Assembly (NCBI RefSeq): GCF_009903625.1 | Contig: NZ_CP047569.1 | Location: forward strand, 4,262,501-4,326,500 | Source: Microbulbifer sp. ALW1 | Lineage (GTDB): Bacteria; Pseudomonadota; Gammaproteobacteria; Pseudomonadales; Cellvibrionaceae | Direction of reading: 5' to 3' | Length of the DNA stretch: 64,000 nt | Part shown: in pieces, positions 31,545 to 39,525 of the stretch | Position numbering within the stretch: position 1 is the stretch's first letter | Layout: the number at the start of each line of letters is the position of its first letter | Translations under genes and position numbers: made by a program | The notes under the pieces: model-generated | What the model saw: the letters and a program-made list of their open reading frames with translations, nothing else | Told to the model about the DNA's origin: nothing | The model's database searches: none

Positions 31545-31650
31545 GGAGTGCTGGGGATCAGGTTTCAAAACCGTCGGCGACAGGGACGTCGCCGACGGAG
31601 CTTACAGGGATGTACTTGCAGCGTTTTTGAAACCTGATACCCAGTGCTCC
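31545..31650. repeat. Long palindromic element, copy 1
   Basis: The outer arms 31545-31570 and 31624-31650 are complementary at 23 of 26 positions, and two of the three differences would be G-U pairs in RNA. Between them is a 53-base core with its own perfect 11-bp hairpin CCGTCGGCGAC / GTCGCCGACGG (31571-31581, 31588-31598). The core is shared, in opposite orientation, with copy 2 at 31719-31830. The region 31443-31883 has no convincing gene. Confidence 0.85.
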
Positions 31651-31718
31651 GGCGCCACTGAACTCATATCAGAGCTCTGCTGTTAAGCTCCGGGCTCCGT
31701 TGGAGCTGGTTCCGTGGC

Positions 31719-31830
31719 GGCAGAGCACCGGGTACGGACTTTCAGGACCGCTGTGAACCCATCCCTGGGCGCTGCGGCGGCGACGTCCCTGTCGCCGACG
31801 CTCCTGAAAGTCCGTACCCGATGCTCTGCC
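31719..31830. repeat. Long palindromic element, copy 2 (inverted relative to copy 1)
   Basis: The outer arms 31719-31747 and 31802-31830 are complementary at 28 of 29 positions. The 54-base core, read against the reverse complement of copy 1, matches at about 42 of 53 positions by my count, including the block CGGCGACGTCCCTGTCGCCG and CATCCCTG. The outer arms differ from copy 1 at many positions, yet each pairs with its own partner. Confidence 0.85.
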
Positions 31831-31883
31831 TTCGCATCTGCGAGCTGTACTACGTCAGATACGAAGGGGTAATTTGTTTTTGC

Positions 31884-32861
31884 TCAATCTGGATTGCGAT
31901 GAGCAAACCAAGCCTTCGCATTTTCGATGTCTTCCGCGATTTTCTGTTTGAGTATTTCCAAAGACTCAAACTTCTCTTCATCGCGCAGCTTGTGGCAGAA
32001 AGTTACTGCGATTTCGCGGCCATAAAGGTCGCCACTGAAATCGAACAGGTGCACTTCCAATAGCGGCTTTGCACCTTCGCCCTCAACCGTGGGACGAAAA
32101 CCCACATTGGCCACACCCGCCACTTCCATACAGCTGCCAGACATCGGGCTGCCGTCGGTGCGTTTCGCCGTCACCGTATACACACCCACCAGCGGCGAGC
32201 GATAGCGGTGCAGGCGCACATTGGCGGTAGGCGCCCCCAGCTGGCGACCAAGTGCACGGCCGCGGGCCACCAGGCCGGTAATCCGGTATGGTTTGCCCAG
32301 CAACTGCTCCGCCAGAGCAAAGTCCGCATTTTGCAGTGCCTCACGGATACGCGTACTGCTCACCCGTTCGCCGGCAATCTCCAGGGTAGCGGTATCTTCC
32401 ACGGTAAAGCCCGCATCAGCGCCGGCTTTTTGCAGCAGGCGGTAATCTCCGCTGCGGTCGCAGCCGAAGCGGAAGTCGTCACCTACTACAAGGTGGCGCA
32501 CGCCCAGTCCGTCCACCAGTACCTGCTGGATGAATGCCTCGGCACCCAGACTGCGCAGGCGCTCGTTGAACTGCAGACACAGAACACGATCAACGCCGGC
32601 GTCGAACAGTGCCAGTACTTTTTCCTTGAAGCGCATCAGCCGTGCGGGGGCCTTTTCGCCGGAGAAATACTCGTGGGGCTGCGGCTCAAAAATGATCGCT
32701 ACCGACGGCAGCTTGCGCTCTGCAGCGCGCGCGCGCAACTGGCTGATAATCGCCTGATGCCCCAGATGCACGCCATCGAAAGACCCGATGGTCGCCACAC
32801 ATTCCCGGTGGCCCGGCCGCAGGTTGTGCAACCCGCGAATCAGCTCCCGTTGCTCGGTCAC
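31884..32861 (-). CDS. ribF: Bifunctional riboflavin kinase / FAD synthetase
   Basis: Makes FMN from riboflavin and then FAD. The protein has 325 residues and a GTG start at 32861. The N-terminal FAD synthetase domain has the nucleotidyltransferase motif IGSFDGVHLGHQAII (about 25-39) and ISSTRIR-like box VSSTRIREAL. The C-terminal riboflavin kinase domain has GRQLGAPTANVRL (about 207-219) and the ending LRDEEKFESLEILKQKIAED. It lies 64 bp downstream of murJ and upstream of ileS, the conserved murJ-ribF-ileS-lspA order. No FMN riboswitch-like structure is apparent. Confidence 0.96.
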   Translation of the reverse strand: MTEQRELIRGLHNLRPGHRECVATIGSFDGVHLGHQAIISQLRARAAERKLPSVAIIFEPQPHEYFSGEKAPARLMRFKEKVLALFDAGVDRVLCLQFNERLRSLGAEAFIQQVLVDGLGVRHLVVGDDFRFGCDRSGDYRLLQKAGADAGFTVEDTATLEIAGERVSSTRIREALQNADFALAEQLLGKPYRITGLVARGRALGRQLGAPTANVRLHRYRSPLVGVYTVTAKRTDGSPMSGSCMEVAGVANVGFRPTVEGEGAKPLLEVHLFDFSGDLYGREIAVTFCHKLRDEEKFESLEILKQKIAEDIENAKAWFAHRNPD

Positions 32862-32925
32862 AGTGCTTCACTCACCCTTTGTCGGTCTTGCAAAATCAAG
32901 CGACGCAGTATAACGGATTTTGGCT

Positions 32926-34580
32926 TCACGATGTGGCCCGAAAATGCCTTGGCCGCAAGCCACTGGCCAGCAGGATCAAGCCGTAGGTGGCGCCACCGGC
33001 TGCCACCAGCGCCCCCATGCGCCAGGCGCGCTGCCACCAGGGCCATTCGTGCCACGCCGGCCAGTAGTGCAATGTCGCCAGCAATACCGCGGCCATCGCC
33101 AGATTCGCCAGCAGCAGGCGCATCAGGTAGGCCTTCCAACCGGGCTCCGGGGCGTAAACGCCGCCCTGGCACAGCCCGCGATAGAGCAACCAGGCGTTGA
33201 TCGCCGCCTGCCCGGCAGTGGCTGCGGCGAGCCCCATATGGCCGAGCTGGAAGTAAATGTGTAGCGGTATGACCAGCGCCAGGCTCAGGATCATCTTGGA
33301 ACCAATGGCAATCAGGCCGAAGCGTACCGGTGTCGTCGTGTCCTGGCGCGCAAAATAGCCCGGCGCCAGTACCTTGATCAGCATGAAAAACAACAGGCCG
33401 AAGGTATAGGCCCGCAGTGACCAGGACGCCATTTCCATGTCCCGCGGTGTCATATTGCCGTACTGGAAGAGCACCGTGAGCAGCGGTTCAGCCAGTACAA
33501 ACAGCGCTACCGCCGCCGGTAGGGCAATCAGGGTGACACTGCGCAGGGCCCAGTCAATGGTGTGACGAAAGCGCTGCGGATCGCCGCCGGCGTGCAACCT
33601 GGACAGGTTGGGCAGGATCACCGTGGCGACGGCCACTCCGAACACCCCGAGAGGCAACTCCACCAAGCGATCGGAGAAGTAGAGCCAGGTTACCGACCCG
33701 GTGGGCAGGAAGGAAGCCAGCACCGTGTCCAACACCAGGCTGATCTGGGTGACCGACACGCCAAAAATGGCCGGCGCCATCAGGCGCAGAATCTTGCGCA
33801 CGCCCGGGTACTGCCAGTCCCAGCGCGGCCTAGGCAAAAGCCCCTGACTAATGAGAAAGGGTATCTGGAACAACAGCTGCACCACCCCTGCCGCCAGTAC
33901 CCCCCACGCCAGGGCCATGACCTGAGGCTCAAACCAGTTGGCGGCAATGGTGGCCGCCCCGATCAGCACCAGGTTCAGCAACACCGGCGTCAGAGCGGGT
34001 ATCGCAAAGCGGTCGAAGCTGTTGAAGATGGCCCCGGCAAAGCCGGTGAGGGATATCAGCATCAGATACGGAAAGGTGATGCGCAGCATATCCGTGGCCA
34101 TGGCGAACTTTTGCGGCTCGCTGCCCCCCACCACCAACCGGGGGTAAAAATACCTGCCACCAGGGGTGCGCAGAGTACGCCGAACAGGGTAACCATCAGT
34201 AGCGCGCCACCGAGGGCACCGGCCACCCGGTCGTTCAGCTCTTTCACCGCCGCCATGCCACCCTTCTGGCGGTACTCTGCCAGCACCGGCACGAACGCCT
34301 GGGAGAAAGCGCCCTCAGCAAACAGGCGGCGGAAAAAATTGGGGATCTTAAAGGCTACAAAAAAGGCGTCGGCGGCGTCACTGGCACCGGTCAGCCGGGC
34401 AAATACCATGTCCCTCGCCAACCCCATGACCCGGGACAACAAAGTGGCACCACCGACCACGGATGTACCGCGCAATAACCCGCGCTGGGGGCTATCTTTC
34501 GTAACTTGTGCTGCGGGTGTTGCCGGCGCCGCCGGTGACGGTGCCCCGGCCTGATCCTGCTCCGAAGGTGGTTCTGCCAC
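32926..34580 (-). pseudogene. murJ: Lipid II flippase MurJ, interrupted by a -1 frameshift
   Basis: MurJ (MviN) flips lipid II across the inner membrane for peptidoglycan synthesis. The coding sequence is split. From GTG 34580 the first frame gives MAEPPSEQDQAG... and the family N-terminus LLRGTSVVGGATLLSRVMGLARDMVFARL, continuing to PLVAGIFTP. The second frame resumes with RLVVGGSEPQKFAMATDMLRITFPYL and runs to 32926 with the remaining helices. The break falls in a run of five G (C on the coding strand) at 34140-34144; one more base there would restore a 551-residue protein of normal length. Because MurJ is normally essential and the rest is undamaged, a sequencing or assembly error in the homopolymer is likeliest. 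True inactivation or frameshifting remains possible. Confidence 0.85.
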
Positions 34581-34784
34581 GTCCCTGGTTCCTGATAACT
34601 GACGGAAGAATAAATCGAGGGGTGATGATGGCCGGCAAGTCTACCGCAATCCGCCGCCACCGCCATCTGCACCGAGCCGCGGCCCACCGAAACAGCACGC
34701 TACGGTTGGCGCAAGGTGGAACTATACTGAGGTTAAGCAGTTGACGAGCGCTGCAGGGAGTGGCGGCCATAGAGGAGGAACGGA

Positions 34785-34925
34785 ATGACCATCAACGCAT
34801 TGATTATTGCACTGATTCTGGCGGTGCTGCTGTACGCCGTGGTTGCCCTGGGCCCACGTCCACAGCGGGTCAGGGTGCGAATCGACCAACCCCGGGACCG
34901 CCGCTATCGCCGCCAGCGGAACTAA
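34785..34925 (+). CDS. 46-residue single-pass membrane protein, unknown function
   Basis: An ATG at 34785 is preceded by a near-ideal ribosome binding site, AGAGGAGG, 7 bases upstream. The product starts MTINALIIALILAVLLYAVV, one hydrophobic helix (about residues 4-22). A short, strongly basic tail follows with nine arginines among the last 24 residues, ending RRYRRQRN. I do not recognise a family. It is divergent from murJ and upstream of pdsO. A TATACT -10-like element lies about 60 bases before the start, with no clear -35. The codon pattern and strong ribosome binding site make it a credible gene despite its size. Confidence 0.6.
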   Translation: MTINALIIALILAVLLYAVVALGPRPQRVRVRIDQPRDRRYRRQRN

Positions 34926-34954
34926 GCGACAGAAACTAGCGGAACTAAGCGACA
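34915..34954 (+). repeat. 17-bp direct repeat at the stop codon of the small membrane protein
   Basis: AGCGGAACTAAGCGACA occurs at 34915-34931 and again, identically, at 34938-34954 (23-bp period). The first copy contains the TAA stop of the 46-residue gene. The rest of 34926-35193 holds no further gene. Confidence 0.9.
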
Positions 34955-35193
34955 TAAAAAGGGGCTAAGAGAATCGGATTCACAACCAGCCCGGCGGTAA
35001 AAATTGCCGTAGGCTGAACTAAATCACAGGGCACACCGCCACAATTCGCCATAATTGCTGCGGAATTTGCCCCACTGGCGCCACGCCAGTGCCTCCTTGC
35101 GGGGGTTAAATGACTATCAACCGAGGCGGGAACGCAACCCGGCCGGAACCAAAGAGCAGTCATTTCAAACCTCAAATCGCAAGGAACACGATC

Positions 35194-35913
35194 ATGAAAA
35201 AGATGGTATTGGCAGTAACCCTGAGCAGCCTGGCCCTGAACACCCTGACCCTGAGCAACGTTGCCACGGCCGCCACTGACACCGACAAAGAATTCCAGGG
35301 CTCAGCCCTGACCCCGGCCAAACAGGCCACTGTATTCACCGGCGCCGCAGTTGCGGGTGCCGCCGTAGGTGGCCCGATTGGCTTTATCGCCGGGGCCCTC
35401 GGTGGAGCCTGGCTGGGCGAACAGATCAAGCAAGCAGAAGAGGCTGACATGCTCGCAACTCAATTGACGGAAAGCCGCGCAGAAATGGGCAACCTAGCAC
35501 AACAACTGGACGCGGCGCGACTGTCCGCCAACGATGCTCAGGAGCTGGCGCTGGATAGCCTTGAGTTCCAGATGCTGTTCACCACCGGTGACGACCAGCT
35601 TCAGGAAGCGCAGGAACGTCATGTCGCCGCCATGGCAGACTTCCTCAACCGCCACCCGCAATTGCAGGTTTACCTGGAGGGCCACTCGGACCCCCGCGGC
35701 AGTGACGGCTACAACAATGTACTCTCCGACCAGCGCGCCCTGAGTGTACAGCGCGCCCTGGAAGCTTACGGTGTGGCCCCCGAACGTATCGAGCGCCGCG
35801 CCCTGGGTGCCAGCCAATCCAAAGCCCCCAAGGGCGACGCGGACGCCTATGCCCTGGAGCGCCGCGTGGACATCCACTTCGGCACCCCGGAATCCGTGGC
35901 TGGCTCCTTCTAA
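35194..35913 (+). CDS. pdsO: OmpA-family protein of the proteobacterial sortase (Pds) system
   Basis: A 239-residue exported protein; ATG 35194 has AAGGA 8 bases upstream. The signal peptide runs to about NVATAA (residues 1-28). A glycine-zipper segment follows (AAVAGAAVGGPIGFIAGALGGAWLG, in two parts, about 48-73), then a coiled coil (about 80-115), then an OmpA C-terminal peptidoglycan-binding domain with the contact Asp in GHSDPRGSDGYN and Arg in ERRVDIHF. This layout, together with the two downstream regulators, matches the PdsO family (TIGR03789, from memory). Probable site: the periplasm, tethered to peptidoglycan. No sortase gene is adjacent. Confidence 0.8.
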   Translation: MKKMVLAVTLSSLALNTLTLSNVATAATDTDKEFQGSALTPAKQATVFTGAAVAGAAVGGPIGFIAGALGGAWLGEQIKQAEEADMLATQLTESRAEMGNLAQQLDAARLSANDAQELALDSLEFQMLFTTGDDQLQEAQERHVAAMADFLNRHPQLQVYLEGHSDPRGSDGYNNVLSDQRALSVQRALEAYGVAPERIERRALGASQSKAPKGDADAYALERRVDIHFGTPESVAGSF

Positions 35914-35941
35914 AGCCCCCTCAAGCCACCGTCCATACACA

Positions 35942-35980
35942 AGACCGGTTGCCGCTCTGCAAAAGCGGTAACCGGTCTCG
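35942..35980 (+). other. Stable hairpin after pdsO
   Basis: AGACCGGTTGCCGCT and AGCGGTAACCGGTCT form a 15-bp stem with one mismatch and a short loop (35942-35980). It is not followed by a T-tract, so termination is uncertain. Two smaller hairpins (GACAAG/CTTGTC near 35990-36005) follow in the 276-bp pdsO-pdsR gap, which has no gene. Confidence 0.5.
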
Positions 35981-36159
35981 AATGAAACCCGACAAGCTCT
36001 CTTGTCCGGCCCTGTTCTCCAGGACAGCTCTCCAGCCCTGCATCACTTAGCCTTGCGCGCCGCACCCAACCTGCCGCGCGCTTTTTAAAATTCCCCAGGC
36101 ATCGGCTACTAGACACTCTTTGCCAGTCAGCTCCGCTTCGGGCATGATTTTCCGCCAGA

Positions 36160-36165
36160 TATAAT
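36160..36165 (+). promoter_or_regulatory. Possible -10 element for pdsR
   Basis: A perfect TATAAT lies 24 bases before the pdsR start codon. No good -35 hexamer stands 16-18 bases upstream, so the promoter, if real, would have a very short leader and may need an activator. Confidence 0.35.
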
Positions 36166-36189
36166 GCCAAGAACGGTGCCGGAAACCCC

Positions 36190-36882
36190 ATGACCAGCCC
36201 TACCATCGCCATTGTCGAAGACGAAATTGCCATCGCCGAAAACTACCGCGACGCCCTGCGCCGCACCGGCTACCAGGTAAACCTGTACCACACGCGCCCC
36301 CAGGCCCTGGAGGCCTTCCGCCAGCGTCTGCCGGACCTGGCGGTCATCGATGTGGGACTGGGTGCAGAAATCGAGGGCGGCTTCGACCTGTGTCGGGAAC
36401 TGCGTGCCATGGCGCCCACCCTGCCGATCCTGTTCCTCACAGCGCGGGACTCCGAACTCGACATCATCTCCGGCCTGCGCCTGGGTGCCGACGACTACCT
36501 GACCAAAGACATTTCCCTGCCCCATATGCAGGCCCGCATCAGCGCCCTGCTGCGACGGGTAAGCGTGATGCAATCCCAGGGGGATGAAAGCGAAACCCTC
36601 ACCCAGGGCGACCTGACCCTCGACGTATCGCGACTGCACTGCCACTGGCTGGGGGAAGCCGTCGACCTGACGGTGACGGAATTCTGGATTGTGCACGCAC
36701 TGGCCAAGCGCCCCGGGCACGTCAAATCCCGCAGCCAGCTGATGGAAGCCGCACGGGTGGTACTGGATGACAACACCATTACCTCCCATGTGAAGCGCAT
36801 AAGGCGCAAGTTCCAGACCATCGACGGTAATTTTGACGCCATCAGCACGGCCTATGGCATGGGCTATCGCTGGCAGGTCTAA
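36190..36882 (+). CDS. pdsR: Response regulator of the Pds sortase system
   Basis: A 230-residue OmpR-type regulator. The receiver domain has the acidic pair in VEDEIAIAE (residues 9-17), phosphoacceptor D54 in LAVIDVGLG, and K106 in DYLTKDISLP. A winged-helix DNA-binding domain occupies about 130-230 (VTEFWIVHALAKRPGHVKSR...SHVKRIRRKFQ). The sequence style and its place between pdsO and a kinase of the marine sortase type fit TIGR03787 (PdsR). It likely controls the sortase substrate or envelope genes. It is followed after 43 bp by its kinase. Confidence 0.8.
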   Translation: MTSPTIAIVEDEIAIAENYRDALRRTGYQVNLYHTRPQALEAFRQRLPDLAVIDVGLGAEIEGGFDLCRELRAMAPTLPILFLTARDSELDIISGLRLGADDYLTKDISLPHMQARISALLRRVSVMQSQGDESETLTQGDLTLDVSRLHCHWLGEAVDLTVTEFWIVHALAKRPGHVKSRSQLMEAARVVLDDNTITSHVKRIRRKFQTIDGNFDAISTAYGMGYRWQV

Positions 36883-36925
36883 ACACAACTGCAACCACTG
36901 AAACTCACCCACTGAAGCCTTCCCT

Positions 36926-38986
36926 GTGAAACTGCGCCGCCAACTCATACTGCTCAGCCTCTGCACCCTGGCCCTACCCTGGGCGGGTTGCCAGTATTTG
37001 CGCCAGGTGGACAAAGCCCTGAGCCAGGGCCAGATGCAGACCCTGGAAGCCACCGGTAACGCCATTGCCGCACGCCTCGCCAGCGCCCCCGAACTGATCG
37101 CTCCGGACCCCAGGCGAAACGGCCGCCCGCCGGGCGCCCAGCTGTACCTGAACCCCCTACCCCAGGCGCCGGTACTGGACGGCTACGGAGAAGAGTGGCG
37201 GGGACTGGCGCTACCGCCTCGACAACTCCTTGATCAGGACGGCAAGCCCCTGGCCCAGGTCACCCTGGGGAGAAACGACAACCAGATATACATGCTGCTG
37301 ACCGCCAAAGATCGCAGTCCCAGCTACCACGACCCCCGCAGCAGTGGCATTTCCAGTGGCGACACCGTACAGCTGTACACCGCCCGCCAGCAGTACACCC
37401 TGCCCGTCGCCAGCCAGGGCCCGGTGCGCGCCCTCTGGTACAACCCCCGCCGTGGCGAGTACGAGCGCGAACTGCGCATTCGCGGGCGCTGGACCGCCTC
37501 CCCGCGAGGCTACCAGTTGGAGCTCTCCATGCCCTTCGGCCTCACCGATGGCGAACTGGCGATCGCGGTGGAAGATCGCACCCGCAGCGACGGCGGAGAC
37601 GCCCCGCGCCACACCAGCACCTTGCCCGCAGACGGGCGCCCCGGGGCGCTGGTGGAGCCCCTGCGCGACCTGCAGCAGGAACTGAATCATTTTGCGCGCC
37701 CGGAGCTGCAGCTGACAGTCGTCGACAAAGAGGGGTTTGTGCTGGCCAGCACCGGCACTGACTTTGCCGATGAGCGGCAAACGTCAGATTCTTCCGGAGA
37801 GCGCCACTGGCTACTGGACTGGCTCTACCGCCAGATCCTCACCACCGACCAGTTACCGCCGCTTCCGCGCCAGTACCCGGAGTCCCTGACGCAAAACCGG
37901 GATACCGCCGGCCAGTGGTTCCGGGCAGCAGACGAAGCCAACGCTGGCGATGAACGCATCGGTGCCGTCAGCGTGCCGGTAGTCACCCGCGCCGACGACA
38001 TTATCGAGCGGCCGTTGCTGGGGCGGGTGATTGCGGCGCAGTCTGCCAGCGCCCTGCAATCCCTCACCGAATCCGCCGCCCGGCGCTTGTGGCTAACTAC
38101 AGCCGGTGCCGCCGGGCTGGTGCTGTTACTGCTGCTCGGTTACGCCAGCTGGCTGTCCTGGCGCATCCGGCGCCTGCACCGGGCCGCCCGAAACGCGGTG
38201 GATACCAGCGGCCGCCTGCGGGGGGACTTTCCGCAACCTTTTGTAAACGACGAGCTGGGCGCCCTGAACCGGGCCTTCGCCAGCCTGCTGGCGGAGCTGG
38301 ACCACTACCACCAGTATCTGCGCAGCCTGGCGGGCAAACTGTCCCACGAACTGCGCACTCCGCTGGCGGTGGTGCGCTCATCCCTAGACAACCTGAGCGC
38401 CGGCGAACTGGACAGCGACAGCCGACGCTACGCCGAGCGCGCGGCCGACGGCGGCGCGCGCCTTTCTTCCATCCTCAACGCCCTGTCGGCGGCAACGCAC
38501 CTGGAGGCCAGCATCAGCCAGGCAGAACGGGAGGACTTCGACCTCGCCGACCTGCTGCAGCTCCTGACCCAGAGCTACGCCGACGCCCACCCCCACCACA
38601 GGTTTGAGCTGCAGCAGACACCAGCGCCGCCGGCGCAACTTCACTACCACGGTGCCCCGGAGCTGCTGGCACAGTTGCTGGACAAGCTGATCGACAACGC
38701 AGTGAGCTTTGCCCCCGACGGCAGCCAGATCACCGTCAGCGCCAGCGAGAGCAAGCGGGAATACCGGGTTTCCGTCAGCAATGACGGCCCCCTGCTGCCC
38801 GAAGGGTTCGGCCAGAAACTGTTCGACTCCCTGGTCTCTGTCCGCGATGACGGCGGCAAGGCCGGCCACCTGGGATTGGGACTGCATATCGCGCGATTGA
38901 TAGCGGATTTTCACGGTGGCCAGCTGAGCGCTGCCAACCGGGAAGACCGCCAGGGAGTGACGTTTACCCTGACGCTTCCCCGCTAG
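36926..38986 (+). CDS. pdsS: Sensor histidine kinase of the Pds sortase system
   Basis: A 686-residue inner-membrane kinase with a GTG start. TM1 is near residues 6-22 and TM2 at about 388-411, enclosing a large periplasmic region. Residues 75-225 show a CBM9/DOMON-like pattern: PVLDGYGEEWRGLALP, NDNQIYMLLTAKDRSPSY, SGDTVQLYT, GYQLELSMPFG and ELAIAVEDRT. HAMP follows TM2; the HisKA phosphoacceptor is H474 in SHELRTPLAVV. The ATPase domain carries LIDNAVSFAPDGS and HLGLGLHIARLIADFHGG. Length and layout fit the marine sortase kinase family TIGR03785. The ligand is unknown; the sensor fold hints at glycan binding. Confidence 0.82.
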   Translation: MKLRRQLILLSLCTLALPWAGCQYLRQVDKALSQGQMQTLEATGNAIAARLASAPELIAPDPRRNGRPPGAQLYLNPLPQAPVLDGYGEEWRGLALPPRQLLDQDGKPLAQVTLGRNDNQIYMLLTAKDRSPSYHDPRSSGISSGDTVQLYTARQQYTLPVASQGPVRALWYNPRRGEYERELRIRGRWTASPRGYQLELSMPFGLTDGELAIAVEDRTRSDGGDAPRHTSTLPADGRPGALVEPLRDLQQELNHFARPELQLTVVDKEGFVLASTGTDFADERQTSDSSGERHWLLDWLYRQILTTDQLPPLPRQYPESLTQNRDTAGQWFRAADEANAGDERIGAVSVPVVTRADDIIERPLLGRVIAAQSASALQSLTESAARRLWLTTAGAAGLVLLLLLGYASWLSWRIRRLHRAARNAVDTSGRLRGDFPQPFVNDELGALNRAFASLLAELDHYHQYLRSLAGKLSHELRTPLAVVRSSLDNLSAGELDSDSRRYAERAADGGARLSSILNALSAATHLEASISQAEREDFDLADLLQLLTQSYADAHPHHRFELQQTPAPPAQLHYHGAPELLAQLLDKLIDNAVSFAPDGSQITVSASESKREYRVSVSNDGPLLPEGFGQKLFDSLVSVRDDGGKAGHLGLGLHIARLIADFHGGQLSAANREDRQGVTFTLTLPR

Positions 38987-39052
38987 CGCCCCGGCGCTAC
39001 ATTGCTAGCAACGTCCGTGTCCGCAGCGGTCACAAACTGCTGGCGCCAGCGG

Positions 39053-39080
39053 TTGACAAACAACCAACGCTGGGGATAAT
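39053..39080 (+). promoter_or_regulatory. Sigma-70 promoter for rpsT
   Basis: Perfect -35 TTGACA (39053-39058), 16-base spacer, -10 GATAAT (39075-39080, five of six). It lies about 65 bases before the rpsT start. A 12-bp perfect palindrome GCTGGCGCCAGC (39039-39050) directly precedes the -35. Confidence 0.8.
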
Positions 39081-39145
39081 GTCGCGTCCCAAACGGGCCC
39101 CCGGCCCGAAGTTCGAGTTTTATTGATTCCAGACAGGAGCAACCG

Positions 39146-39412
39146 GTGGCCAATTCACCTCAAGCGAAGAAACGCGCGCGCCAAAACGAAAAGCGCCGCA
39201 ACCACAACGCCAGCCTGCGCTCCATGGTGCGCACCTACATCAAAAAGGTAGTTGCGGCCATCGATGCAGGTGATGCAGAAAAAGCCAAGACCGCCTACAC
39301 CGCGGCAGTGCCGGTTATCGACCGCATGGCTGACAAAGGCATCATTCACAAAAACAAGGCTGCTCGCCATAAGAGCCGCCTGAACGCCCAGATCAAAAAG
39401 CTGGCTGCCTAA
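39146..39412 (+). CDS. rpsT: 30S ribosomal protein S20
   Basis: A lysine- and arginine-rich protein of 88 residues that binds 16S rRNA early in 30S assembly. It starts at GTG 39146 ([21 protein letters not shown]) after an ACAGGAG ribosome binding site; a non-ATG start of rpsT is also known in E. coli, where translation is autoregulated. Both its promoter and terminator are clear. In pseudomonads it directly adjoins murJ; here the pds module lies between them. Confidence 0.98.
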   Translation: MANSPQAKKRARQNEKRRNHNASLRSMVRTYIKKVVAAIDAGDAEKAKTAYTAAVPVIDRMADKGIIHKNKAARHKSRLNAQIKKLAA

Positions 39413-39434
39413 GCCGCTGCTTTTTCTGAGCATG

Positions 39435-39463
39435 AAAAAGCCCCGCCATGGCGGGGCTTTTTT
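39435..39463. terminator. Bidirectional terminator, rpsT/proB
   Basis: A5 precedes a perfect stem GCCCCGCC/GGCGGGGC with an AT loop, followed by T6. It separates the convergent ends of rpsT and proB. Confidence 0.93.
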
Positions 39464-39525
39464 GTGCCTGCTGATTCGTGCCTGCCAGCTGGCGCCCGGT
39501 GATGCCTGACGCCCTGCGGGCAACC

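Noticed and set aside
31545..31830. Integron attC sites or a transposon
   Set aside because: No R'/R'' core sites (GTTRRRY) and no integrase or transposase is present. The structure is better described as paired palindromes.
34062..34580. A separate 172-residue gene upstream of a shortened murJ
   Set aside because: Its first 145 or so residues are the MurJ N-terminus, and only the tail after PLVAGIFTP is out of frame, so it is the 5' part of the frameshifted murJ.
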